This document shows, piece after piece, positions 14,560-29,335 of a DNA stretch of 64,000 nucleotides. Source of the stretch: Strix aluco. Taxonomy: Eukaryota > Chordata > Aves > Strigiformes > Strigidae. Made by a program: the position numbers and the translations under genes. The notes beneath the pieces are model-generated. The model was not told where the DNA came from and searched no databases. It saw only the letters and a list, made by a program, of their open reading frames with translations. Every line of letters starts with the position of its first letter. Positions within the stretch are counted from its first letter, which is position 1. The stretch spans positions 86,266,446 through 86,330,445 of the forward strand of contig NC_133971.1 in the NCBI RefSeq assembly GCF_031877795.1, in the 5' to 3' direction.

Positions 14560-15070
14560 ATTTGAAGGGGGCGATTTAGTTTTTATTTTAAAAAATTTAA
14601 AAATTATTTCTCAGGCCATCTCTGAGCTATTTTAGTAGCAGCTAAACTCCAGCAGCCGCTACCTCCCGGGGAGGGCATCCCGGCATGGGCACCAGCGCTC
14701 CTCGGCACGCGCTGCCTCCCCAGCCTCCATCCTAAATCACAACACAACAAACAGGCTGTTCATTAGGCACTGTTTAATTAAGCAATATGGATCCTGCCTC
14801 GATATTTACAATCCCACTTGCTCTGATTTATTAGAGAGAGAGTCTCGTTTTTAAAGACGGCGACTGTAAAGTTTAATACCGCTTGACTTACTGCGAGTTT
14901 CATTTACGGCCCTGGGCCGAGGCGCTGCAGCCCGGGCTGGGAGCCGGTGGGCTATTAAATCAGAGCTAACTGCGCGTGGAGGGAGATGACTAGCTTCGTT
15001 ACAACCGGTTCAGCGGCTAATTACCCCAATCTGGATTCCCACATTTAAGCCAATTCATTGCTGCTTTTTC
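14560..15070. other. AT-rich and CpG-containing block, likely conserved non-coding element
   Basis: The block combines AT-rich runs, a TTTAATTAA core near 14,773, several intact CpGs (14,855-14,950) and no repeat structure. Intact CpGs in otherwise CpG-poor intergenic DNA suggest constraint or a small regulatory island. No exon or RNA gene is recognised in it. Confidence 0.35.
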
Positions 15071-16414
15071 AGGGCCCTGGGGGAAAAAAAAACTATTCCG
15101 AGCAGGGAAGTTCGGAGGTTGGTGCGAAGGCACCTGTTGCGATGAGAAGGGATGGGGGCTGCAATGGGGATGGTTGCAGAGCTCAGATGGACACTGCCTG
15201 TCCCAGGAGGGAAGAAATCAGTTTGCAAGAGGCCAGATGCTGAGCTGGGCATCCCCCATGCCATGTGGGGGGATGCTCTGTACAGTGATGGCTCCAAGCT
15301 CAAGGGTGACCCCAAAACCTATTGCCTCCTCCCCAAAACCCTTGGGCACCTGGGGAGCCCTGAGGCTGGGTGGTGGGATGGCTTGTGGGCTCTGGGATGG
15401 GGTGATCCGGGAGGAGGATGGGGCCTGCATGCAGGCAGGCCGCATCCAGCTTGGCTCTGAGCCTGAAGGGCTGGACCGGCCCTTCTCCCTGCCCTAGCCC
15501 CATGGTTAGAGATGAGGGAGAGATGCATAGATGGGGCAGAAGCGGCACAGCCTTCCCCACAAACTTTTGTCTTGTAGGTAGGAAGAGACCATTTCTCTCC
15601 CTGCAAGACATTTCTAGTCCCCAGGAGCCCACTCACATACTTAACAGGGATAGGGGCCTCATTAAGGAGTGACCTATGACAAGGGCTTCTTAGTGACAAA
15701 CTGTTTGTGCAGATGTGATGGCAAATGGCACTGGGCATCCCCTCACATCAGCTGTGGGGCATCACTGTCCAGGACCTATGTCTGCACAGCACTGGGGCTT
15801 CCCTGGGTAGAAGGAGCTGCAGCGGGGAAGAGCACAGAGCTGATTTCAGCATCCCTCAGCTCTGCCCAGGGCCCTGGGTGGGCCACGGGTGGGCACAGGG
15901 AAGGGGAAAGGGGGCAGCAGCACCATGAGCAGAGCTGGACCTCCTGGCAGCCCCCAGGGCTAGCGATGAAACAGGCCCTTGCTGCATCCCAGCAGCCCCA
16001 GTACTTGCAGCAGGCAGGATGAGGGCTGCAGCCCAGCAGCCTCAGGCAGAGAGAAGGAAGAGGAGCAGCTCCAGGGCTGAGGACTCTGGCTATCAGCCTC
16101 CATGCAGTGAGCTTGCCAGGCCTCAGCTCTCTCCCAGTGGCTGCCTAAGCCTTGGGCAGCAACAGTTCCTCCCTGTTTCCCACTCCTCACTGAGCTTGCA
16201 ATGCTGAGACAGGCTCAGAGCTCCCCCCAGGGAGGAAGAGGAGGCAACGCAGAGAGAGGGAGAGCAGCAAGCCACCATGGGGTTGCCGGCACATCCCCTG
16301 CAGCCCCCAGTTTTACCCCCTCCAAGCAGCTGGGGGTCCCCATGAGAGTCCCCAAACATTCCACCTAGGGTCGAGAGCCACGAGGGCACAGGCAGAGGCA
16401 CTTTGCTTCCAGGT

Positions 16415-16420
16415 TTTATT
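16415..16420 (-). terminator. GALT: GALT polyadenylation signal (AATAAA)
   Basis: A canonical AATAAA on the minus strand about 380 bases past the GALT stop codon. This gives a 3' UTR of about 400 bases, ending near 16,395. Confidence 0.8.
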
Positions 16421-16798
16421 GGCCAGCGGGAGCTGTGTCCCTCCACAGGGCAAGCAACACTCCCAGTCCCACTAGTAAGACTGGACTGGTCAGGAGGGTA
16501 AGCCCTTTTTAGTGGTCACAGGAGCGCGCTGCAGAGGCGGAAGACACAGCCTGGGATGGGGAAGGAGACAGAAGGAACAGCACCGCCTGCACGAGGATGC
16601 CACAGGATTAGGACTGAGGTACCTGAAGAGGCAAAACCAGTCCCCAAACCAGGCCAAGCCATGACAAGGCTCAGAAGCTGGGAGATCAGAGGGCTCACAA
16701 GTGACATGAGTTCCCAGGCCTCAGCTGTTGTCACCCTCAGCTGACTCCTCTCCCTGGCCTCACCGATCATAGTTAAGGGCTGACTCTGCTGCTCCCCA

Positions 16799-19946
<3,148 letters not shown>

Positions 19947-20144
19947 GCCGCGGCACTCCCGGAAGCCTCGGCGGCGGCAGCAACAGCGGGACCGGCCCCT
20001 TCCCGCCGCCTCCGCCGCTCCGCTCCGCCCCACCGCGCCGGCGCAGGGCCGCCCGCCGCCGGGCATGGCGTGGCCGCGGCGGGGGCGGTCCCGGTCCCGC
20101 TCCCCGTCCCGGTAGCGGCGGGGCGGGGCGGAGCGGCGGGTGGC

Positions 20145-22415
20145 ATGGCGGCGGCGGCGGCGGCGGCGGGGCGGCGGGCGCTGCGGGCCGGGCTGGCGCT
20201 GGGAGCGCTGGCGCTGGTGCTGCAGGGGCTGCGGGGCTGGCTGGCCTCCAAACGGTACGAGTTCACCCCCGCCGAGATCGCCCAGCTCGCCCGGCACCAC
20301 GCGGGTACGCGCCGCCCGTGGGGACGGGGCCCACCGGTCACGGCGGGGGGGAAACGGGGAAGCGGGAAGAGGAACCGGGGAGGAGCGCAGCGGCCTGGGC
20401 TAGGGAAGGGACCCCTGAGCGGGGTACGCGGGGTCGAGGAGGTTCCGGTACAGGGGGGCCGGGGTGACGGGGGGAATGGAATTGGGATCAGGGAGGGGCC
20501 GGGGGACTGGGAGTGGGGCAGCGGGACCGGTATCGGGAAGGGATCAGTACCGGGCAACTGGGACGGGGAGCACGGGGGAGGTGGGGTGGGGGAATGGGAC
20601 TGAAGGAGGGATGGGACTGAGGCAGCAGCATCGCCCGGTTGGGGCCGAACCCGGCGGCTGTCTCGGTGCTGGGGCGGGTCGGGGGAGCAAGTCCCAGGTA
20701 GGTCAGGGTCAGAACCGACCCCCCCCAACTAAGGCTGGAGGGGACGGCTGGCCCCGTAGGGCACAGGGTGTACAGTTGCAGCAGAGGGGCTGCCCGTCAC
20801 CAGGGCAGAGTCACAGTCACCTTGCTTGGGTCCCCCGTATTGCCCAGCACCTGCGGTGGGCTGTAGGACTGGAGCAATCGGTGCTGCATATCATCACCAC
20901 CCAGGGAGGCACTCAGCGGCCACGGGGGCTGAAGAGAGGAGACACCTTCCCTGAGCAGATCCCTCTGAGGATGCGCTGGGACCCTGTGGCTCTGGAGGGG
21001 ATTCGGGGAGGGGGGGCGCCAAGCAGAGCTTGCTTCATGCCAGGGACTCACAGTGACCCTGGGTGCTGCAGGGCTGGACCATGAGCTGGCTTTCTCCAAG
21101 ATCATTGTGGAGCTACGGAAGAAGCACCCAGGCCACATCCTGCCAGACGAGGACCTGCAGTGGGTGTTCGTGAACGCAGGCGGGTGGATGGGCTCCATGT
21201 GCCTCCTGCATGCCTCACTCACCGAGTATGTGCTGCTTTTTGGGACAGCTGTTGACACTGGGGGCCACTCAGGTAAGCAGGAGGACAGGACTGGCTGGCA
21301 GGGGGTTTCTCTGAGCTCTTTCCACTCCACTTAATTCAGGTCTGGCTGCCCTGGCCATGTGTGCACAGCACAGGGAGACTGCTGCTCCGCTTCTTTTATG
21401 GGGTGCTTGATGCTGGAAAACACCCTTTTCATGGGGACCAGCCCCCATGGTGTCCTGCAGCACCTGCAGGTCCCTGTGCACGCCATGCCGCATGGCCAGG
21501 ACTCTTTGCATCCAGCTGGCAGGCAGTGGCAAGCATCACGTCTCCTGGTGCTTCAGCAGGGAGCAAGTGCCAAACATGCTGGAAATGATGGGGCTTAAGA
21601 ACACCAAGCAGCCCGGGTGGTATATGGTCAGCCTGGGTACTGGACTCAGCTGTGCTTCTCGGTGTGTCGAGACCCTGGGGCTGGAATCCTTACCTCCAGA
21701 GGGCTGCTCCATGGTTCAGACCTGTGGCTTCCGAGCTGTCCCCATCAGGGGTGAGCTGAGCCAGAGCCCTCTGTCCTCCTGCAGGTCGGTACTGGGCGGA
21801 TATCTCTGACACTGTCATCTCGGGGACCTTCCGGCAGTGGAAGGAGGGGACCACCAGAAGTGAGATCTACTATCCGGGTAAGCACAGCAGCCACGGCGCC
21901 CTGTGGGCCATGTCCATGTCCTGGGGCACAGCCGTTCTGCGGGCTGGTCCTCCACTATCACAGAGCCTCTTCCTTCCAGCTGGCAGAAGCCAGGAGCTCA
22001 CGATGAGGTGGTTTGTGTCCCCAGAGGCACATCCCAGCATCTCAGTTGGTGCCTGTAAGGGAAAAGTGAGGAAGATTGGAGAGGGGTTGGGGTGCTCAGC
22101 CCTGCAGGTCCTGATCCCACATGTCTCCTCTTTGGGCATGATGTGTGGGGCAGCCACTGGAAGCTGTGCTGGTTGTGTGTGTTGGCAGGAGACACCATTG
22201 TGCACCAGGCGGGAGAGGCCACGTCGGTGCAGTGGAGCGCGGGCACCTGGATGGTGGAGTACGGCCGGGGCTTCATCCCCTCCACGCTTGCCTTTGCCCT
22301 GGCTGACACACTCTTCAGCACTCAGGACTTCGTCACCCTCTTCTACACCCTGCGCATCTACGCCAAGGGCCTGCTCCTGGAAGCCAGTGCCTTCTTCAGC
22401 ACCTTGGGCTGCTGA
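20145..22415 (+). CDS. SIGMAR1: Sigma non-opioid intracellular receptor 1 (4 exons)
   Basis: SIGMAR1 is an ER-membrane ligand-binding chaperone at mitochondria-associated membranes. Exons: 20145-20304, 21072-21272, 21785-21877 and 22189-22415. All junctions are GT-AG and the sum is 681 nt (226 residues plus stop; human 223). Residues 2-8 are polyalanine from a GCG-rich run, followed by GRR at 9-11, which fits the N-terminal ER-retention arginines. One transmembrane helix spans about 14-34. The ligand-pocket acids equivalent to human Asp126 and Glu172 are kept as D129 (ISDT) and E175 (MVEYGRG). [16 protein letters not shown] lies at 87-102. Downstream helices ([12 protein letters not shown], 188-199) match the membrane-facing C-terminal region. 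The last residues ([11 protein letters not shown]) are lineage-specific. The start chosen is the first ATG with good context. Confidence 0.97.
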
Positions 22416-23601
22416 GCCCAGCTCGCCGGGGCACCCTGCCGTGCACAGCTGGCTCCTCTCCTCCCAGCCTTTCTCCCCTCTCGTCCTCCTCCCCAACCCC
22501 AGGCTCTAGCAGAGGCAGCAGGAGCCCCCCTGTGCCTCCCCCAGATTACTCCACCCTTCCTCATGGGCCAGCTGGGTGCCCGGACAGAGGGACTGTGGTG
22601 GTCACAGCAATACAGGCCGCCAGTTCTCTTTACCTGCCTCTCCCCCCTTTCGATTGGAGCCATGTCCTGCTTTTCCATCCCTCAGGGCAGGAGTGGCCTT
22701 GTGGGGTACGAACACCCCTGTGTGCCCTCGGTGTGCAGCGGGAGTGGGGCTGGAGCTGACTGTCCACAGGCTCCATGAAATTTCTGCAGCTCCTGAGACA
22801 TCAGGAGGAGGATGCCGCCCTTGGGGCAGGGTGCACAGGGTAAGCGGGGCCAGAGCACCTATTGTAAAGGTCAGCCGAGAAGTTCCCCATCTTCCTGGCA
22901 GTCTGCCGGGGCTGCAGGCAGCGCAGGGCGCTGTGTCCAGCTGGCAGCATCTCCAGTGGCTCCATCCCTGCTGACGTGGGTTGGCAGCACACAGTGTCAT
23001 GCTGGCTCAGGGCAGGATCTGCGCTGGAACCCCCCATCAGTGGGGGGATGCCCAGCCTCTGTGCTGAAGGTCCCTCCTGGTCCCCTGTGTGTCATCAGCC
23101 CCAGGGGTCAGCCGGGGCTGGAAGAGGGGTCCCTTCCCTGCAGTCCCCCCCAGGGGGGAGAGCCACCATCTGTCGCCTTAACAGAGAGCCCGTTCTGCGT
23201 GGCCTCTGGGCTATGCACATACCTAGTGTCTGCAGGTGCCCAAACCTCTGTACTAGCTCAGGATGAGATCTCGCCCCTCAAAACGCTTCCCCTGGCTGTG
23301 AGACCCCCTGGGGACAGCCACCCCCCTTGGCTGCCAGCATGGGGTCCCGGCCACTGAGGGAGTGCTGCCGACTGAACCCGGCTCCGGACCCTGCTTGCAG
23401 CCCTGCGGCCGGACCCGTGTGGGCTTGCTGCTTTGTGGGGGGCTTTCACCTCCACGTTGCTGCCAAACTAATGTGTGTGTCCCTGGCCACCAGGCCTGTA
23501 GCATGTCGCTGCTCCTGCTCCTCAGACTGTCCCCATCCTGCTGACTGGCAGCCCCGCACACGGGCTACTTCTTAATTTGCCACCTGAGAAGAGGTATCAG
23601 T

Positions 23602-23607
23602 AATAAA
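23602..23607 (+). terminator. SIGMAR1: SIGMAR1 polyadenylation signal (AATAAA)
   Basis: The first AATAAA after the SIGMAR1 stop codon, about 1.19 kb downstream. It implies a single long 3' UTR from 22,416 to about 23,625 with no other gene inside. Confidence 0.7.
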
Positions 23608-24059
23608 ATTGTTCATCCCACCCGCTTGGGTCCCCAGGAGAGTCTCTGGACTGTGCTAAGCCCCTGCCATGGGGAATGGTGCTGGATCTGGCCGGTTCCA
23701 GGCTCAGCAGGAGTCCTGCTGGCAACTGGGTGTCCCTGGGGAAGCTGGCATCACCCTGCCCAGGGTCCTGGGAGCTGGAGGATGTGGTGTTGGGCAGGAT
23801 CAGCCCCAAATCAGCTCCCGGGGACCAGCGGGTGATGGTGCTGTTACTCTTTCTGCAGCAGTCGCTGGGGACCAGAAGCCTGGGCTGGTGCCTTCCATGG
23901 GGGACCCAAGAGTCCAGGGGGGGCTCCATCCTTCTGGGGGACAGTGCCAGTGCTGGGCGTGTGGCCCCGAGGGTGGATGGACCCAGACATAGCAGGTTGG
24001 TGGTTCTGAGGGGTTTACACAGACACGCAGAGGTGCACCCCTCAGTGTGAGAAGGGCAC

Positions 24060-24570
24060 AGGAGGGGAACACAGGGTATGCAGGCTCTGTGTGTGCATGT
24101 GCACATGCTGACAGACCGGTCACATCCATGTGAGTGTATAATTGCAAGGAGGATGGTTTTGTGTGTGTGTGTGTCTTGGCAGGACATTTGGGCATGCGTA
24201 GTTGCGTGCATGCACATAGGTAGAACAGTTTGCAGGTGGGTGTAGGCAGAACAGGTGGGGGTTGCATACGTGTGCACAGATGTATATAGGTAGAACAACT
24301 GGGCATCTGTCCATACGGTCAGAGCAATTGCACACGTGTGAGTGCTTGGGCATGTATGGTAGGACATTTGCATATGCACGTATGTGTAGTCAGAAGAGTC
24401 GCGTGCATGTGCGTGCCTGTGCTGGTGAAACAAGTGTGTGCACACGTGTGTGTGTGCACAGCCCACAGCATGCAGATCGGCGGCACAGCCAGGTAGGTGT
24501 GTGCACACACCTGTGTGCCCACGGGCAGACCCTGTGTGTGCACACATGCACGTGGGCAGGCTATGTGTGT
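24060..24570 (+). repeat. TG-rich degenerate minisatellite
   Basis: Imperfect units of roughly 40-50 bases built around GTAGAACA, TTGCA and TGTGTG elements, with short pure TG runs (near 24,158-24,174). On the minus strand it yields His/Thr/Cys-rich open frames, which are repeat artefacts. Confidence 0.7.
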
Positions 24571-24679
24571 GTTCCCATGGGCTGCAAGGCCACCGTGGCC
24601 CCATGCCGTGCCCATTCCCCACGGTTTAGCAGGGCCCTGTTGAGGAACACGAGCGATCCCATGCCGGCCCGCATGGGAA

Positions 24680-24930
24680 GGCGCTAACTCAGCAGCTCGT
24701 ATCAATACCGCTCCACTTACAGCGAAGGCCACGTAATGAAAATCCAATGGGGACGCTGGTGGGAGTAAATAAGTATGCCATTAAAATGAGAAAATCAAAG
24801 CTCTGGACAGGTCTTTTCTCTTGCCCATTGATTTCTTTTATTACGGAAATATTGCTGCTAAATAACATTAGTGTGAACAATCTCAGCAGTGTTTTCCGTA
24901 GAGCCCGTGTCAATAACTCCATCACGGGCG
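24680..24930. other. AT-rich unique block, likely conserved non-coding element
   Basis: About 250 bases of unique AT-rich sequence with preserved CpGs, sitting abruptly between a minisatellite and GC-rich intergenic DNA. It contains ATTAAAATGAG and AATAACATTAG-type cores. No splice-flanked exon is seen. The sharp composition change suggests a constrained regulatory element between SIGMAR1 and ARID3C. Confidence 0.4.
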
Positions 24931-25586
24931 GGGGATCCCCCCCAACCTGGCCGCGGGGCCAGCAGCCCTGTCTGGACGAAGGGCTGCTGTGGGGGTACTT
25001 TCCTCACCATCCCCAGCTAAGCTGGGATGTGACCAGCAGAGGAACCAGGCAGCACAGGGTGCTTTGGGCAAGTGCCACCAGGATGGAGCTGGGCTGGGAC
25101 CCAGGAGCTCTGGCTGCTTTGCTGTGTCAGGAGGGGTTGTCCCCATCCCAGTGCTGAGCAGGGACAGTGCCAGCCATTCAAGGGTCCCAAAAAGCAAACC
25201 TTCCCTTTGGGATTGCGTGTTTGCAGCCTGTTAAAGAGCCGGTAAGTGTCCCCAGTGACCAGCAGATGAGAGATGCATCCTGGACACAGCGTGTCCTGCA
25301 GGCTCTTGCTGCTTCTGCCCCTTCCTTCCCACTCCTCCTCATCCATGCCAGAGTCCATGCTGGACTGATGCAGCTCCTTGCAGCTTGACATCATTTGGCT
25401 CACATGGAGAAACTGAGGTATGGGGTGGGAACTCATTAGCAGTCACCCAGCTCCAGCACAGCCCCTGTGCCAGTGCCAGGGCTCACACTCAAGCTGCCCC
25501 TCTCCCTATTGGCTGCCCAGACACAGGCATCCAGCATCCTCCAAGATGCCCACAGCTGGGAGGGACATCCCTGCAGGGCCAGAGGA

Positions 25587-25663
25587 TGTGACCAGGACGC
25601 ACAGGAGATATGCACCCTTTGGAACATGACCAGGATACACAAGAGATATGCACCCTTTGGTAC
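25587..25663 (+). repeat. Two-copy tandem duplication, about 38-bp unit
   Basis: Two neighbouring copies share a GAGATATGCACCCTTTGG core with a few substitutions. Local duplication only. Confidence 0.8.
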
Positions 25664-28059
25664 CCAGAGGACAGGTAGGACCCCAGCGCACATCAAAGGA
25701 CACCAAACCCTTGTGGGGTGGCTGGAGATGGGCAAGGAGACTCAGCCACAGGCACCTGTACCGTGGGTCTGGCTATCCCAGCCCCAGCTGAAGTGACTGT
25801 GAGTGGCATCTCCCCGGAGCCATCGCCAGGACAAATGCACATTGCTGCCCACCAAACACCTTCCTCCTGCAGCTCGCTCTATCTTGCTGTCCCTCCGCAT
25901 GCAGTGGATATTGATCAGCCCACAGGATCTATCTCCTGATTCCTCCTGCAGTATCTCTCTGCTCCAAGTATCTCTCAATCTGCTCCACTGTCTGCCGTGC
26001 CCATCTATACCTCTAGTATCTATCTGTGCTGCCTCCACCGCAGCCGTCGATAGCCGTTTGTCTGGAGGATTTCTCTTTCTCTCCAGCTAGGAGCACGACC
26101 AGCCCCTGGTGGTGCAAAGATGCTGAGCGGGAGGGTAGGGTGGACACGGTCCTGCTTGCTGTCCTGGTGAGAGCCTGAGCATGGACACACTTTGTGACAC
26201 ATGTGCAGAGCTCCAGAGCTGCTGTTGTCATTGTGGAGGCTCTAGGGAGGAACTGAGTCATGCTGATCCAGCTGGGCCAGGTTCCTTGGTGGCCATGCCC
26301 AGGGTGGTGGGACATGCTGCACCCCCTGCAGACCACTAGTCAGCCTAGCCACATCCCCCACCCTAGGGTGCTATGTTGACCGCAGCACCAAAACCCCTCT
26401 GCCTTGGAGGAGAGGAGCTTCCCCAAACACTTCGGTTCCTGCTGGGCCATGGAGAAGTCCCATCACCATCATCACATCTGACTCACCTCACCCAGCCCAG
26501 CCTTCAGTCCCAGCGTGCAGGGGATGGAGCACAGCACAGCCCAGAGGGTGCCAGCACCCCGGGGTGCAATACAGAGGCACCAGGAGGGGAAGCTGGAGCC
26601 ATGTGCGATGGGGTCCTGTGAAACAAGTCCCAGGGGACAGCTGGCCCTGTGGATCCCCTGAAATGGGGCCAGGTCCTATCTTCCCAGGGGCAATCCAGCA
26701 GGAACATCGGCCGGTCACCAACAAACTGACGCTCAGAGGGGCTGGCGAGTGCCGGGAGGTCCCTACCCCTGCCGCGGTGGGACAGGATGGGCCGGTGCGA
26801 GGTACAGCTGTCCAGCCCTGAAATGGGATGGCCGACAGCTGCTTTATCTCCTGCGCAAAGATAAACAGTGCTCGGGGGCCCTGCGGGGTCGGGAGCTGCC
26901 CTGCTCTTCCAAGGAAGGGGCTCATTTTTCCAGGAGAGCTTCTCTGGGGAGGCTGCTGCACAGTGCTGGGTGCTGCTGGGCTGCCGGGAGCTTGAGGAGC
27001 CGCGGGGGTGACCCAGCACCGTGGCAGGACAAGGGGCAGTTTCTCCAGAGATGCTCACAGGGAAGCCGGAGAAGCCAGAAGTGGCAGCTTTTCCCCACAA
27101 AGGGACGTGGTGAAGGGGACAGAGGCTCAGCCCAGTCTGTGGAGCCCGAGAGTGAAGCCAGCTCTTGCAACAGCCGTGGCCAGTGGCTGTTTCTGCAAGA
27201 TACTCTGAGGAAAAGGCAGGACTTGGCTCGCGCCTGCTGCCCCTGGCCTTGCCAGCATGTAAGCGGCATCAGAGAGGACAGAGCCAGCACCCCTTGGCAC
27301 CCAGAGCTCCTGTCACCACATGCCACCGACATCCAGTGCAGCAGCATGAGGTCTCGGCAACAACCTGCTCTGGCTGTGGAATGGGGCCAAAGCCACTGTC
27401 CCTTGCATCCCGGTGTTGTGGGATGGTGGTTCTGCTTGTCCCCCAGGGATCTGTGCAAGCCCTGCAGCTACCATGGCCAAAAAAGCCTAAGGAAGAGCAG
27501 ACGCCCCCTTTGCCTCCTGCCAAACTCTCCTCTGTAGAAAAAGGGGTCAGGAAAAAACTGTCAGGCAGGCAAGCGGAGGGGGTGTGTGGGGACTGTGTGG
27601 GGATGCTGCTGGCAGGTGAATTCCTGTGCTTCCCCATGGGTTGTGGCCCACCTGGCGCAGTGAGGTGTTGTGGGTCAGGGTGCTGTGTGCTCACCCCAGC
27701 TTATGCCCCTGTCTGATGTCTGGAGATGTGCTTGATGGTACCCTGGTGCCTCAGTTTACCCCATGGCAAGCGGGGACACAGGTCAAGCCAGCAGCACTGA
27801 GTCAGAGACAGAGAAGATGTGTGGCCTTATCCTGCCCATGCCAGGCAGGGGCTGGGGCTCTGGGAGCCTGTTTGGGGGTCTGGGCCATGTGGCAGTCTGA
27901 CCCCTCCAACCAAGGTGCGGGCATGCACAGCCCCACTTGGGAGGATCCCTGGCTGGCCCCAGCCTGCGGGCTGGTCTCAGACCCCAGCACAGGTGTGCTG
28001 TGGTGAACCCCCCTGCTCTTGCGGACTGAAGTCGCCCAAAACACCCCTTCGCACCCGCA

Positions 28060-28900
28060 CACGGATTGACACTGTGGGTACACACCCCCACCTCCCTCAA
28101 ACACACCCTCGTGCTCACCCCTGCCTGTGCCCACGGTGCACATCCCCACCTCTCCCAACACAGGCTGCACACACCTACAGGGGAGCACACAACACGCACA
28201 GACCCAGCTCCCCGCACATGCGTGTCAGCACTTCTTGTCGTCCCCAACACGCGCGTGCACACACTGGACGTCCTCAGCCCCTCTGACAATGCACACAGCT
28301 GCACGGAGACACGTATGTGTGAACGGCTGCGTGGGACAAGGCCTCCACTCCCCCGGGGGGGCACACACACCTTAAACGCAGTGTGCACACACACAGGGCC
28401 CGCTCCTGGTGGGTGTGCAGAGGCTCCCCTGCACACACACACACACACGCGCGTGCAGCACGCTCACCTCTCCTGGTGTGCACGGATACATGCGTGCTCA
28501 GCCGCCCTGCACACGCACACGTGGTGCACGCACCGCCAGCCCTGGACACGCACATGTGTGTGTGCAGTGTGTGCACGTGCGTGTTGGGGACGACAAGAAG
28601 TGCTGACACACAAGCACAAACACACCCCAGACATCCACGCACGCCACATGCTCCCTTCTCCAGCACACACAGGTACATACACAGACGCTCTCTATACGCG
28701 TGCAATGGGTGCAGCACCCGCTTCCACAGATGCACAGACCCCTTGCACACCCCTCCTACACACTCCCCTCTCCCCAGACATACATGTATGCGTACCTGGA
28801 CCCTCTGCACACCCCACTGTGCGGTCCCCTCTCCCAGCACCCCCATGTATGCACGCCCTGCCCACACACCCACTCCGGCCCACCCGGCCCCCTGCGCACC
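28060..28900 (+). repeat. CA-rich minisatellite region upstream of ARID3C
   Basis: Degenerate CACACA- and GCACGCAC-containing units over about 800 bases. It includes a pure CA run near 28,431-28,450 and an embedded long inverted repeat (listed separately). Open frames on both strands across it are His/Thr-rich and repeat-derived. Confidence 0.75.
28222..28609. repeat. Inverted repeat, 45-bp arms, 298-bp spacer
   Basis: The arm at 28,222-28,266 is the reverse complement of 28,565-28,609 with one mismatch. The core (GTGTCAGCACTTCTTGTCG) is not CA-repeat sequence, so the pairing is not just low complexity. A hairpin or cruciform with a 298-base loop could form, or this may mark a local inverted duplication. 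Confidence 0.9.
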
Positions 28901-29062
28901 CCGGCCCCATGCCCTCCCGCGGCCCCGGGCCGGCTCTCGGCCGGCCGGTCCCGGGGTGATCCCCCGGGGCTGCCGCAAGCCCGGCCCTCCCCGGATGACT
29001 CCCTTGACGTGCGCTAGCAAATGGGAGCGGGGAGGGGTGTTGCTGCCTGCCTGCCACTTGTT

Positions 29063-29064
<2 letters not shown>

Positions 29065-29099
<35 letters not shown>

Positions 29100-29149
29100 A
29101 GAAAAAAAAAAAAGGGGAAGAAAGAGAGAAAGAAAGAAAAGAGGGAAAA
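29065..29149 (+). repeat. A33 run and purine tract
   Basis: Thirty-three consecutive A residues (29,065-29,097), then GGAG, eleven more A and a GA-rich tract to about 29,149. It sits roughly 150-230 bases upstream of the likely ARID3C first exon. Confidence 0.95.
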
Positions 29150-29296
29150 ATCCCACCCACCCTCATCTGCTGCGGAATAAAAGAAATATCGGCGGGCGCG
29201 GCGCCATGTGAGCGGCGGGCCGGTACCGGGCGGAGCAGCCGGCTGTGCCCCCCGGGACGGCGGGGCGAGCCCCGGGCGGCGCTCGGAGCCGGCGGC

Positions 29297-29335
29297 ATGG
29301 TGGAAAACCCCAGTCTGGCGGCCAAACCCGCCCTG
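29297..29335 (+). other. ARID3C: Candidate first exon of ARID3C with in-frame ATG
   Basis: An ATG at 29,297 opens 13 codons ending at a clear donor (CTG then GTGAGG) at 29,335. An acceptor (CCCGCAG) at 30,031-30,037 starts an exon whose 19 codons before the usual start are open and in the same frame. If used, the protein would gain 32 residues (467 in total). Otherwise this is 5' UTR. The human homologue, as I recall it, starts at the position equivalent to 30,095, so I list the extension as an alternative. Confidence 0.45.

Larger units (their letters stand above)
1..16394. other. Intergenic stretch, no recognisable gene
   Basis: I see no exon of a known family on either strand. Open frames here are short, lack splice-site support and have no recognisable domains. 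By mammalian synteny IL11RA would be expected on this side of GALT, pointing away from it, but no cytokine-receptor exon or WSXWS-like motif was found; the stretch may be the upstream region or a 5' intron of such a gene. It holds an A-rich patch (1,081-1,110), an 18-A run (7,010-7,027), a hexanucleotide repeat (9,151-9,222), a polypyrimidine tract (12,897-13,030) and several AT-rich islands listed separately. Confidence 0.6.

Noticed and set aside
23597-24622. Minus-strand open frame of 341 codons
   Set aside because: It crosses the TG-rich minisatellite and the SIGMAR1 3' end. It is low complexity with no homologue I recognise.
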